Below are positions 24,609-34,877 of a DNA stretch of 64,000 nt, in pieces. The first letter of the stretch is position 1; the number at the start of each line of letters is the position of its first letter. Both the position numbers and the translations under genes were made by a program. Origin of the DNA: Adiantum capillus-veneris (lineage: Eukaryota > Streptophyta > Polypodiopsida > Polypodiales > Pteridaceae); contig CM043953.1 of assembly GCA_014529385.2 (NCBI GenBank), forward strand, positions 70,415,872-70,479,871, in the 5' to 3' direction. The notes beneath the pieces are model-generated. The model was not told the origin of the DNA. It searched no databases and was given only the letters and a program-made list of their open reading frames with translations.

Positions 24609-24809
24609 GTGGGAGGTTGTTGGGGTATAAAGCCCAATGTGGTCGCCCAGGTAAGTGGGCGGGCCACCAGGTATGTACACATATTCTTTTGTAAAAACCT
24701 AATAAGAACTCACTATGCTCTACACATTACAGTAGAGCGAGTTCACCATATCGTCGTGCTATTCTTCTTGCACTCTCTCTCGCGTCGCACTTCCGCTCGT
24801 ACTCCTTCA
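24609..24809 (+). repeat. Polypurine tract and 3' LTR of the copia element
   Basis: GTGGGAGG (24,609-24,616) is the plus-strand priming site, and the LTR runs from 24,618 to 24,809. It is followed by the CTTCT target duplication. Confidence 0.93.
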
Positions 24810-24814
24810 CTTCT

Positions 24815-24990
24815 AGCTAGAAAAATCATAGAGCTTCACTTTTAGGCTCAAATTTAATGTAGCACTAACTTGCAAGACTACTCTCATGACATCCTTGTGG
24901 TTAGCAAGGGTACAAAACAACATCTTTTGGCTCAAACTTAAGTTCGAGCCTCGCCTACACATGCTAGTGTTTTTTTTTTAATGTACTATT
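24815..24990. repeat. Continuation of palindrome array B
   Basis: After the copia insertion the array resumes with 'ttaggctcaaatttaa', 'catgacatccttgtgg' and a palindrome 'aggctcaaacttaagttcga' near 24,929. Isolated copies also occur at about 26,585-26,605 and, more decayed, at 26,920-26,945. Confidence 0.8.
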
Positions 24991-25048
24991 TAACTTAAAC
25001 ATATGCTCCTTGTTTAGGTTCTAACATTGTTCTTTTTGGTTGTTTCAG

Positions 25049-26554
25049 GAATGGAGGCTTCCAATGTACCATGTATGCCAAAGCAAGATGCACAAGTCTT
25101 CACACTAGATGTTCTTGGAATGTCCACTCACGCCAAAACTACTGCTCCAAGAATAAAGGTTGACAAGACCTTTGAGTTAACAAAAGAAGAAAGAGTGAAG
25201 TGGTTTGTGGATACCTACGATACAGATGCAAACTACAAAGGTGACATCCATCTATATTTGTCACAAGGTGATATGAAATATGGAGACATGGGGATTGTTG
25301 TGGGTGTCAAAGATGATGTGGATGCAACAACAATGCCATGCTTTGCATGTAATGTGCTACCTATTGGATATACCACAAAGGCAAACAAGTTTTTCTTATC
25401 ATTGGGCACTTTTCATGTAGCAGACATGAATGGTAGCAAACTAGGAAAAGAAAATTCTATTGTAAAATTAGGATTGAAGATCTCCAGCTTCACTAATCAA
25501 GAAGACTCGGGTGTGGACTGTGTGGAAGACCTAGTGAAGACAGTGAAACATGCAAAGCGAGTCTTGAGCTTACCAAAGAAGATTGTACCTGCAAAGAAAC
25601 CAATAGGGGCACGACCTAAGAAAGTTGTGGAGAAGACAGGGAAAGCCATAGTTAGGAGTGCACTTGCAGCATCAAGAGGTTCCCATGCAAGCGCTTTAAC
25701 ACATGTAGAGAAGATCACTGCCACCATTAATTTAGAGGAGCAAGAAGGTTCACAAGGGCAAGATGCACAAGGACTCAGAAGAAAAATAAAGGCAAAGGAT
25801 GATTCTACTCTTGAGGAAGATCGACAAAAACTAGAAAAGAGGAAGATGAAAAAGAGTGCAGAAGAAAAAGAGGTTTCTGAAGAGGAGTTGATGGACATGG
25901 AAACTCCATCCGAAGATAACAAAGCACTGAACTCTTTAGAAATCAAGAAGGGATTCTATCCTTTTTGGAATAAATGAAGTCTTTAGCATTGACGTGACAA
26001 GGTGTTTTCCTACTCCATCAAACTATGTGTACAGAAGATTAAATCTAGATTGGGTCAAGATTTTGACTTTAAACTTCATTCAAGAACCAAAGCAAGAGGA
26101 GATACTAGCAATTTTGATGCCTTGTGATCCTTCCAAAAAACATCCTCTTGACAAACTTGCCAAAGAGGATGTTTGCAATGTTGATTACTGGATCATCTCT
26201 GGACAACACTCCATTAGTGCTACAAAACGTTTGCAAGGTGCAAACGTTGCAAAGGTTACCCCTCAATTGCGTCAACAATTCAAATATAGATGATCAAAGA
26301 TTATTCTCAATTGCCCACCAAAGATCTCTCGTGAAATCTCCAAAGATGCGAATCTATCTGTTGCAATGTCAATGCAAAAGGAGCCATTTCTTGACCAACT
26401 TATGCAAGTGCGAGCACAATGGCATGCAAATGGTTGTCCTTCTAAGCCACCAAGTCCTTGTCATAGAATCCTACCTCAATACTTCCAAGTGAAGCTCACA
26501 ATTTCATATCCTATTGTAGCGATTACATATGTTAAGAAAGAGAAAGAGTCATAA
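25049..26554 (+). pseudogene. Decayed exon(s) with second ParB-like motif
   Basis: I do not recognise the full protein. An exon opens after gttgtttcag at 25,048 and runs ~300 residues. The first part is folded-looking; the second is Lys/Glu-rich with a probable coiled coil (EEDRQKLEKRKMKKSAEEK). The frame then shifts by one at a T5 run (25,962-25,966). In the new register it reads DYWIISGQHSISATKRLQ, which fits the ParB-like pattern (DG.HR..A) with Ser replacing Asp and Arg. A TGA at 26,291-26,293 interrupts the same register, which continues open to 26,554. The motif resembles the exon at 6.58 kb, but overall similarity is low. It could be the N-terminal part of the same locus as the FCP1-like exons downstream. 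Confidence 0.45.
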
Positions 26555-27122
26555 TCTATAACAAGAAACTGAAATTTATTTTGTAGGATCGAACTTAAGT
26601 TCGAGCCTTGTCTTTGTATGTTAGTGTAGCACTACCATATGAGTCCAGTCTCATGAGCATTGTAGCAAAAAAATGTTATAAATAACAAAATACTTATAGA
26701 TTATGAAGAAAATTGGATGATACCTTGAAAAATTCATAGATAGGGGGTTTTATAAATAGGTCTTCAGTGCACATAGTATAAAAGGTTTTCACATAGTGAA
26801 TGATGAAGACTAAAAAGGGCTTAGGACTTACATTTTAAACTTCAAACATAAGCATAAATTTTGAGACTTAAGTTTTAGGCTTGAAACAAAAGCCTAAACT
26901 TTGAGACTTAAGCCTTAGGCCGGAGCTTAAAATTAAGCCTCACTTTCAAATGTGTTTTAGGTATCATTCTAGGTTAGCATTTTTGTGTTAATGTGCTAAA
27001 TGGAGCCTTTCTAGCATAAAACGTCTGGGTTAGATGATGGAAATGAAATGGATTCTCTGGTTATTGAAAATCCACTAGACTATTTTCTAAATAGGTAAAA
27101 ATTTGGTTTTTTTCATCTTTCA

Positions 27123-27897
27123 GATGAAGATAACAAAATAGAAGACGGAGATAACATATATCAAGAAGCACAAGTGCTACCCACCATTGTTGGAGAGACC
27201 CAGTTTCATAAAGGTAATCTTGTAGAGCACAAAAGTGATCTTGTAGAACAAACCTCTCAAAAAACTTCAAATGACATGACTAAAGAGAGCGAGAACATGC
27301 TACCTACAATTGGAGAGACCCAAATTCATGAAAGTGACATTAGGAATAGTGAAGAGGAGATGGTGGTGGTAGAGCATCAAAGTGATTTTGTTGTGAACAT
27401 GCCTCAAAGAGATGAGGATGCAGAGGGTAGTGAGAAGAAGGGTGAAGCCAATGAAGAGCTCCAAGCGACTCTTGCAACCAAGGACATACAAGAAAAAACT
27501 GACAAAGGGACAGGAAAAGCGACACCAAATACAAACAAAGTCCAAAGCATTCAAAAAAGGGAGCAAGGGATTGAAGTTGGAGAGAAAAACAAAGGTACTT
27601 ATTTGTCCAATGTGATTAGTATAGATATGGCCCTTTTTGGAAGATAATACAAAATTCTATTATGTTGTCTTTGCAGGTGAAATTGACATTCAAAATCAAG
27701 GATCCAGTGTGCCATAAGTAGACATCAACGTTGACGGGCTACGTCCTGACGCACGAAAACGTAGGCCACTTGGAAGCTTATATTCTTTTGAGAGATATGG
27801 AGATAAACTAGTCTTTCAATCTTCCCATATCAATAGAGAAATGCAATCACTTTTAGGAGACATCATTATAGATGAGTATGGGAGTATGAGACGTAAA
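27123..27897 (+). pseudogene. Acidic low-complexity exons of the 25-30 kb locus
   Basis: The first open segment (from 27,123 to about 27,594) is acidic and contains a duplicated ~45-residue unit: one copy has LPTIVGETQFHKG and VEHKSDLVE, the other LPTIGETQIHESD and VEHQSDFVV. A second segment follows an acceptor (ctttgcag, ending at 27,676). It carries an in-frame TAA at 27,715-27,717, then reads YSFERYGDKLVFQSSHINRE up to TAA near 27,898. No known domain is seen. The composition suggests a disordered linker. Confidence 0.4.
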
Positions 27898-28004
27898 TAA
27901 ACGTGTGCAATTTACAATTGTGTGCTGCAAATATATAGTCCCTTGTTTTGAGATTTATAAGTGCAAAAACTTAAATTGTTATCATTATTTTGTATCGTAT
28001 GCAG

Positions 28005-28745
28005 AAAATATTGCTCATGCAATCAGCATGAAGAAACATGCACTCATTCTTGATCTTAACGGAGTTTTACTCAACAAAGAAGACAAGAGGCATCCATGTA
28101 CAGATTGTGTCAAAATTGACCTTGGTCACACCACAATTGTTGTTCGCCCGGGTTGTTTTGAATTTTTGGATGAGATATGTCAGTACTTTCATGTTGGTGT
28201 TTGGTCCACCATGCTACAAAAGAATGTTTGCACTTATGTGAACACTCTTGAAAAGCATGCACATAAAAATATCATTTCTTTATGGTATGGGGACAAGAAT
28301 ATTGCTACATCCATAATCTTCGAAAAGTGTATAGACCGGATAAGCCTAATGTTGAGGCTATGTTTAAGCCTTTGTTGAGGGTTTGGTATCAGTGCAAGAA
28401 TTTATGCAGTACACAGAATACATTGCTCATTGATGATAGCCCTTTCAAGGGATGTATTAACCCAAATGATAATTGCTTATATCTTGAAAGTTTTCAAGGG
28501 AGGCCTGACTATCTTCTTCGCAATGAGCTTCTACCATACCTTTTAAATCTAAATAATACAGATGACATTCGATCTGTTATTTCACTCAATCGGCTAGGAC
28601 AATCTCCAATCACAAAGGTTCATGACCTATTTACAAAGTTTCAAGACATTATGGAAGAATGGGGCATGTTCAATGTCCAAGTTCTAAGGGAAGAACTTGA
28701 CAACAATTCAGTCGAAGTGGAAAGCTCATCTTGTGCATCTTCACA
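28005..28745 (+). pseudogene. FCP1/NIF-like HAD domain, first copy
   Basis: The exon opens after cgtatgcag and reads HALILDLNGVLL, then GVWSTMLQKNV, and after a frame change LLIDDSPFKG and PDYLLRNELLPYL. This order matches the FCP1/SCP (NLI-interacting factor) group of HAD phosphatases, which dephosphorylate protein substrates such as RNA polymerase II tails. The usual DxDxT nucleophile motif is altered here to DLNGV (second Asp replaced by Asn, Thr by Val), a form also known from plant FCP1-like proteins of unclear activity. The frame slips near 28,275-28,285. The exon ends at ctcacag|gtacc-type donor 28,746. Catalysis is doubtful. Confidence 0.65.
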
Positions 28746-28774
28746 GGTACCATTGTGCAATAACAAGTTAAGTT

Positions 28775-29137
28775 ATGTTCCAAGAAAGTAGAGGCAAGAA
28801 ATTAGTAAACTGCTTAAGCAAGGATCCAGCTATGTTGGCATCCAAGTTTGGTGTGCCACTATTATCTTCAAACCAACTGAACTTGTTAAAATTGTCTCAC
28901 AAAACAAAAAATTTGAGTGATCAACATGCTATTGCTTATGCTACTAGCTTGGGGTATGGTCATGGTCATTTCATTAGCGGAGTTGCAGCAAAAGCATACA
29001 TATCAAAGCTACAAAAGGCCTGCTTAAGCTTATGGATAGGACTCACTTTAGATTTATCAAAAAATATAAAAAATAAAATCAAATTTTTATCTAATCTAGC
29101 ATATTTGTTATTGCATGTGGAAGAAAAAAACCAGTAA
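28775..29137 (+). CDS. Uncharacterised 120-residue frame
   Basis: The frame lies between the two FCP1-like segments, in what may be intron or linker. It includes SLGYGHGHFISGVAAKAYI and no domain that I recognise. The start ATG overlaps the end of the previous exon, so the ORF boundaries are not meaningful. It may be a decayed exon of the same locus. Confidence 0.2.
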   Translation: MFQESRGKKLVNCLSKDPAMLASKFGVPLLSSNQLNLLKLSHKTKNLSDQHAIAYATSLGYGHGHFISGVAAKAYISKLQKACLSLWIGLTLDLSKNIKNKIKFLSNLAYLLLHVEEKNQ

Positions 29138-29549
29138 GGGCTTGGCGTGTGCGTTGACTCAATCACCTGGAATGTTCACATACATCTAGAGTGGTGGAAA
29201 TGTGTTAAGAAGATTCTGACCAAAACAATGTGTTGAGCTCTAGTATTCGGGTCAAAACAATGTGTTGGGTCCAATTATTTGAACATGAACCAAATACGTA
29301 CACTTTTATATTTCATCAACTAGATGTTATTCAACCTTGGAAAAGAAGTCTCTCTTTTATCTTTGTGGTTGGAGCTCTTTGTACAAGATTTCTTCTGTGT
29401 ATTGAAGAAACATATTTTCTTTTGTTGTCTTCTCAAGGTTTAAGTCTATATATGTCATGGATAAAATAAATAATATTGGTGCACAGTGTGTTGATTGAAA
29501 ATAATATCTCTTCCATTGACCATCATGCCTTTTTTTTGGAACAGGAGAT

Positions 29550-30305
29550 TCTGAAGCATATAAATTTGATTTCAAATGTACAAAGCATTTACTATTGAGG
29601 TGGCACATGTCATTGAGGACTCATAGGCCTAGAAGGAAATTGATTCCACCATCCTCAGATACTATACGGAAACAAACAAGAGTATTGATCCTTGAACTCA
29701 ATGGTGTTTTACTTAAGACCATTGAAATGCAACATGGTGATGTATGCCCAGATTGGGAAAAACATATGCATCTCGTTGAAGAGAGTACAAATGTGTGGCA
29801 TTTTATTCGCAAAGATGAATTCACTTTCCTTGATTTTTTTCATGCAATGGTTTGAGGTGTGGATTTGGAGCACTAATAGATTACAAAGGACTCGTCGTAT
29901 TCTTGAGTTATGCTTTCCACAACACCATCAAAAATTGCAGGACATGCAGCATGCCAAAAGACAGATCTTCTAATTGGATATCGATTTGTATACCACAAGA
30001 ACTTGGATGTAGCATGGAGAATTTTTCATGATCTAGATGGAAATAATACCTTAATTTTTGACGAGGCCCTTTACAATGTAATGTGGAATATGCCCAGAAC
30101 CTACTTGATTTTTCCAAAAATGTGGAATCAATCAAATGAAGAGCTTGAAAGTTTTTTGGAGAGAACAATCACTGCATGGTTACTTGGTTGGATCTATGCA
30201 AGGGACAAACGAGAGTATACTTGCAATATGTTGGTAAATGAAGTAGCTTGTGATAGAGAAACCTTGTGCGTATTGGAGAAATACATGAGAAAACGCAAAT
30301 TTTAA
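29550..30305 (+). pseudogene. FCP1/NIF-like HAD domain, second, more degenerate copy
   Basis: The reading RVLILELNGVLL, followed by WIWSTN and, in a third register, NTLIFDEALYN and a C-terminal ERTITAWLLGW, mirrors the order of the first FCP1-like copy 1.5 kb upstream. Both putative catalytic positions are changed: Asp to Glu in the first motif, DD to DE in the later motif. Frame changes near 29,855 and 29,975 break it. It looks like an internal duplication of the domain that lost activity. The locus ends at TAA near 30,305. Confidence 0.55.
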
Positions 30306-31748
30306 TGATGTATTTATAGTCATTGAGCCTCTTGACATAGTATCATTTCCTCAGATGAGTTGTACAATAATTGGATCCATGTATATATGTGAATTGGATT
30401 TTATTTTTTATCTTGGTGTTTCTAAACACCACACTATTTTGAGGTCCCTTCAATTCTAAAATTTGTTTTTGATTATTGTAGATTCTTTTTATGAGTGTTG
30501 ATATATCCAATTCTTTAACGTTAATGTCTCAAATCTGAGCTACTGATTCAAAGAACTTTTTCTACATGAATAATGTAGTATAATGCAAATTGAGTTAGTG
30601 CCATGCTTCCCTCATTCTTTTGATGTCATTGTAGTTGATGCATATAAGTATGTATATAAATACACATATCTCTATAGATATGTGTTAAGGGGTATATGAA
30701 ACATAGAGTGTAACCGTGAATAGATGATAGCTCAAACTACACAAAAATACTAAGTTTTTTAACAACGTTATAAGAAATGGGACTTGAATAATTCCCAAAA
30801 TTACGAGAGGAGGATGGGACACCAATGCGAGGTATAGTCCGTCTTTCATTGGCTCTAAGTATAGTTTTCCTTTGTCCTGCTACTAAATCCTTTGACAAAT
30901 ATTTGTTGTATAAGGGGGATGTAATGTGGGAATTGGTTCCTTTGGTAGTTGCTTGCACAACACACCAATGAGAACGACGTTGTCATTCAATACGGGGGTG
31001 ATTGCGGCGCATTGGCCCTAATGGGTAGCAAGATGGGCCATATGATGACAGTGTTTGAGAGCAATAAGGATGTCTCTAGCAGATTAAAAAATGTTTTAGA
31101 GATGCAAGTCCATCGACTGTGAGAGTGAGTGAGACAAGAGACTAGCAGATGGGATCGAGCGTTCCCTGAAGGCAGCGTCTTTTAGCCGCATCCAAACATT
31201 GTGGAACTGGATCCACCAGCCCATCCCATAGAGCAGAATAACAACAAGATACCTTACATTTTGTAAACGATGTTATTTGTGTCTTCCACTGTATACACAT
31301 TCTTTGGACGTTCTGTGAATAAATAGATGCGTTTTGTTTGCTTGCAAATACTTGTAAAGATATCTTTTTCTTGTTGTTGTAAACCAGATCATTTACAATG
31401 AAAAAGGATGTACAAACTTGTATGTTTGTTGTTTCTTGCGTACTACGTGTAATTTTGGCTATTTTGTAAGCTCGATTAAACACTATGGTTGTCCTAAGTA
31501 GGTTTTACGTAAAGGAGAGAGAGGGCTTTTTCGTCTTTTTGACCCAATCCACTAAAACGAGCATAGAGAAAGCTTTTAATAATCAATTGTTCTACTTTTA
31601 AGAAAAGCTTTCTCAAAAGCTCCCTAAAAAATCTTCCTCCAATCCCCTACTCCAAAGAGACAAATCCGATTGCCCAAGTTATGTGAACACATTTTCTTGC
31701 CCATTGTAAGTGCACACATTCTTGTCAGTCGAGATGTCTGTGTGTTAC
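30306..31748. other. Non-coding stretch
   Basis: The sequence is AT-rich to about 30,960, then mixed. I see no frame with protein-like composition and no RNA gene. Confidence 0.5.
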
Positions 31749-31790
31749 GTGTGTGTGTGTGTGTGTGTGTGTTTCTTTTTTCTTTTTCTT

Positions 31791-31839
<49 letters not shown>

Positions 31840-31857
31840 GGGGTGTGTGTGTGTGGG
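31749..31857. repeat. (GT)n, T-rich tract and G38 run
   Basis: A GT tract (31,749-31,772) leads to a T/C-rich block (31,773-31,800). Then come 38 consecutive G residues (31,801-31,838), followed by more GT/G-rich sequence. Such a G run can form stacked quadruplexes and is hard to sequence exactly. A shorter C run (about 31,986-31,998) follows. Confidence 0.95.
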
Positions 31858-32024
31858 TGGGTATGGTTTAAAGGAAATCACAACCAAATGATAATATCAG
31901 TTAGGATAGAGATGAAAACTGATTATGATAAAAAATCCAGGAGAGAAAAACTCTTGCGCAAAGTGAAGCAGCTCCCCCTATTGCCCCCCCCCCCCCCCTC
32001 CCCTCCTCAATTTTTTCTGGTTGC

Positions 32025-32956
32025 TTGGAGATAGAAAGTTTGAAGGTCATGAAGGAGAAGAATGCAACCGATGTAGGCATTCATCTTCAAGAAACCAATT
32101 CAAGAGACCCAATAGAGCCCCTCCAAACCTCTCTTTTTGCTTCTACACTTGGTATTCATCTTGCTTCTGACACTTTACGCGTCATTCACAAATCTACTAC
32201 TACGAGCTTGGAGTCTTGTTCTTCGGCTTGCAAAGTGGTGGGAAGCATATGTTCTGCTAGGCTATTGAAGTACTATTTTTAGGCCTTATCTGCTAGGCTA
32301 TTGAAGGACTACTTTCAGGCTTCACTATTGTATGTCTATTTCAATATTGTGAATGTCTCCCCTCTCAGGAGAAGGTTCTTCAGAGTGCAGTTCAAGTCCA
32401 CAGATCAAGCTATGGTGGTCTTAGCACAAAGCCCTGTGGGCTTTCATTTTGCTAAAGGTTTTTTCGCAGATGGACACATGGGATGGATCTTAATGGACTT
32501 GATGGTGGGATTGCAATTACAACTAGATTTCCAGGTATTCTTTCAAAATATGCTCCACATGTAGCTGAAATTGGGAGATGTATGGACTTTGTGGTTGGTG
32601 ATGTTGTGAGTCCCAAAGATGAGGATCACACAATCTCCATTCAAATGGTTCTTTACACATCCTTAGCAAAGAATCCTGCGCAATTCATTTCTCTCCTAAC
32701 TATCCATGGGGGAGAAATCTTGCGAAGAGTATTCTTCATTGGTCTTCATGGCCATTGCTTTATTTGCAAGAAGGGGTATGTTGTTGCAATTTTTTCTTGT
32801 TGGAGGATAATTTCTGATCAAAGGTATCATGCATCAGAACAACAGGCACTTCATGCAAATGGCGGATTGGAAGTTGTTAGTGTAAAGAAAAGAAGTGAAG
32901 CAAAGAAATCCAAGAGGAAGGAAGCAAGAAAAGAAGACGACGAGCTCGAAGGATAG
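32025..32956 (+). pseudogene. LINE ORF1-like remnant (DUF4283-like, zinc-knuckle-like)
   Basis: One register runs 32,025-32,564 with a single TAG at 32,280-32,282. It contains RRRFFRVQFKSTDQAMVVLAQSP, which resembles the DUF4283 region found upstream of zinc knuckles in plant LINE ORF1 and related proteins. It shifts near 32,480 and continues to 32,956 with HGHCFICKKG, a probable remnant of a Cys-rich knuckle, and a Lys/Arg/Glu-rich tail. A ~37-bp segment is duplicated at 32,243-32,281 and 32,284-32,320. The role would be RNA binding in retrotransposition. The match is weak and memory-based. Confidence 0.35.
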
Positions 32957-34417
32957 AGGCTCCAAAGCTTGTGTATATACGTAAAGTTCATGTTCCTCTT
33001 CCCTCTTCAAATATTTATGGACACCTCTGCATGATCTACCACCTGATCCTCAAGGCACTGATTTGGACATCAACAATAGTTTTGAAGGCATAAATTCAGC
33101 TTACGAGCAACATTTCCCTTCTTTGGTAGAAATTGCTAAGAAGTTTGCTAAAGAGAAGGCTTTGAAGACCTCTAAGCTTAGGAGGTCGTTTAGGCCTCAT
33201 CCGTCCTATTTGAGGCAATCTTGTACTTTAGATTGCTCTAGGACTTTATGATACCCTTTATGGTTGATTCTCTGTTGTATTACTTTGGTGTAATTTTACC
33301 TTAGGATATGTGCACTTAAGGTAATTTTTTAATGGAAAGCTTCACTTTTTTGGAAAAAATTTGATTATAATTCCATTGATGAAAGTTAATCCACAATATA
33401 GTGACTTATAATTAAGCTGCAATGTTAGAATAATACCTAATTAGCAAGTGGACAAATTCTCTCTTGAGCAAGTGGATTCAACGTGTATGGGCTTTTTCCG
33501 TGGGCTTTCTCAAGCTTTATGAGATTTCATTTCCTCAACAAGGATGCTCTTTTTAAGTATGTGTTGTGGTTTCTGGTTTCCACGATTCTTCACCCTTGTC
33601 CTTGGCCTAAGGTTTTCAACTTGGCTCATGTTGGTGGCTCTCTTGGAAGTGCAAGAATATGAACATTGCCGGCTAATATTCGCTTGCTTTCAATTGGTGA
33701 AGTCATTTTTATGGATGGTACTTGGTATCTATGTTTTAAAACCAAAATAGAGCTCCCTCCCTCACTATGTTTAGGTTTTACTCACTTTTGATCCTCTTCA
33801 AGAAGGATTTCTCCTTTGCTTGTTTCAATACTTTGGCTCTTGGATGAATTGTTTTATTTATATTTTGACTCAGAGTTGTATCAAGTGCGCTGATTGTGGG
33901 TTTTGGTCACATCTTGTCTTAACCACTTCGCCCTGTGTGTGCTTTTGAAGGATGGAGACTCTAATTTACTTAAAACACATGTGCAAGGCGACAACACCGA
34001 AAGTAATATAGGGTTTTTGTAATCTAGGATCCACAATCGCCTCACCGTAGATCCCGGTGTCACTTAGGCCTCATACATGTCCGCCCGGACGTGTGTGAAG
34101 GTGACGGGGCAAAAGATGATTGGAAGAAGACGTCGTCCACATCTCCTCAAAATCTCCCGCAGCAGACCCCTCGCCCATCTTCCCTCATTGGCGGACAACC
34201 GCAAAACAAGCAGCGCAAAATTCACCCAGAGGACTTGAACCCGACACGGAAACCAAAGATCACGGAACATGTTCAGCTCGAAAAATAAATACTTAACGTC
34301 TGTCCGCGCTGTGTGACCAGCCGGACGCCCAAGTTTCGATTTTACGGCCCACCCTCGTGTGATAGGGGCCTTAGTTCCAAGGAGACTTTAGAATGATAAA
34401 TATATGATTAGAAAGGC
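32957..34417. other. Intergenic stretch upstream of the receptor kinase
   Basis: I see no supportable gene. A minus-strand GGGTTCAAGTCC near 34,225-34,236 resembles a tRNA B box, but no A box accompanies it. The rest is mixed-composition DNA. Confidence 0.45.
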
Positions 34418-34425
34418 TATATAAA
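34418..34425 (+). promoter_or_regulatory. Candidate TATA box of the lectin receptor kinase
   Basis: TATATAAA lies 453 bp before the start codon. A start site about 30 bp downstream would give a 5' leader of roughly 425 nt, which includes a C-rich run (about 34,751-34,762) and a near-tandem ~35-bp repeat at 34,787-34,853. The position is plausible but unproven. Confidence 0.4.
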
Positions 34426-34877
34426 GTTGAGGAAAGACGTGCACAAAACAAAACAGAAAGTCCTCGTCAGATCCAAGTGAAGTGAGGTCCTAAAAACTGT
34501 GTGTGGAGTCAACCCCAACCCCCTCAGCCTCAAGGCTCAAGGCGCTAGCCTATCAGTGGATTAAACTGGAGGCTACACTACACCCTTTCTACCTGAAAAG
34601 TGAGCTGCCCAACAAAGTTTGTATTTGACAGAAGGCAGAATTATTATGCACTTTAGAACCACATCGCAAGCTTGTTTCTAATGTCACCACATTCTCTGTA
34701 CTATGGTCTCTTTGCTTGCATCTCTCTTTGATCCAGCAGGAGAAAGATTTCCCCCCCCCCCCTTTCAAAGACTGGCGCGCGCACGTAGCTGGTTTACCGC
34801 CAAATCTATTAAAGTAGACAAGCAGCTGGTTTTCTGCAAAATCTAATGAACTAGAGAAACACATGCATTGAACAACT

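Larger units (their letters stand above)
19175..24809 (+). mobile_element. Ty1/copia LTR retrotransposon, full length but broken
   Basis: The element is 5,635 bp. It has two 192-bp LTRs, each starting TGTTGGGG and ending TTCA, and is flanked by a perfect 5-bp target duplication CTTCT (19,170-19,174 and 24,810-24,814). The LTRs differ at about 4 of 192 positions, which points to a fairly recent insertion. The gene order gag, protease, integrase, reverse transcriptase, RNase H is that of copia elements, and the gag type suggests the Tork/TNT1 lineage with less certainty. It cannot make an intact polyprotein: frame changes lie near 21,275 and 22,085, a TAG is at 22,632, and a 62-bp segment is triplicated at 23,866-24,051. 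It sits inside palindrome array B. Confidence 0.97.

Noticed and set aside
33890-33960. tRNA-Ser-like A box on the minus strand (GGCGAAGTGGTTAAG)
   Set aside because: No B box follows at a plausible distance.
34205-34250. SINE or tRNA on the minus strand
   Set aside because: Only a B-box match (GGGTTCAAGTCC) is seen; no A box at tRNA spacing and no tail or target duplication.
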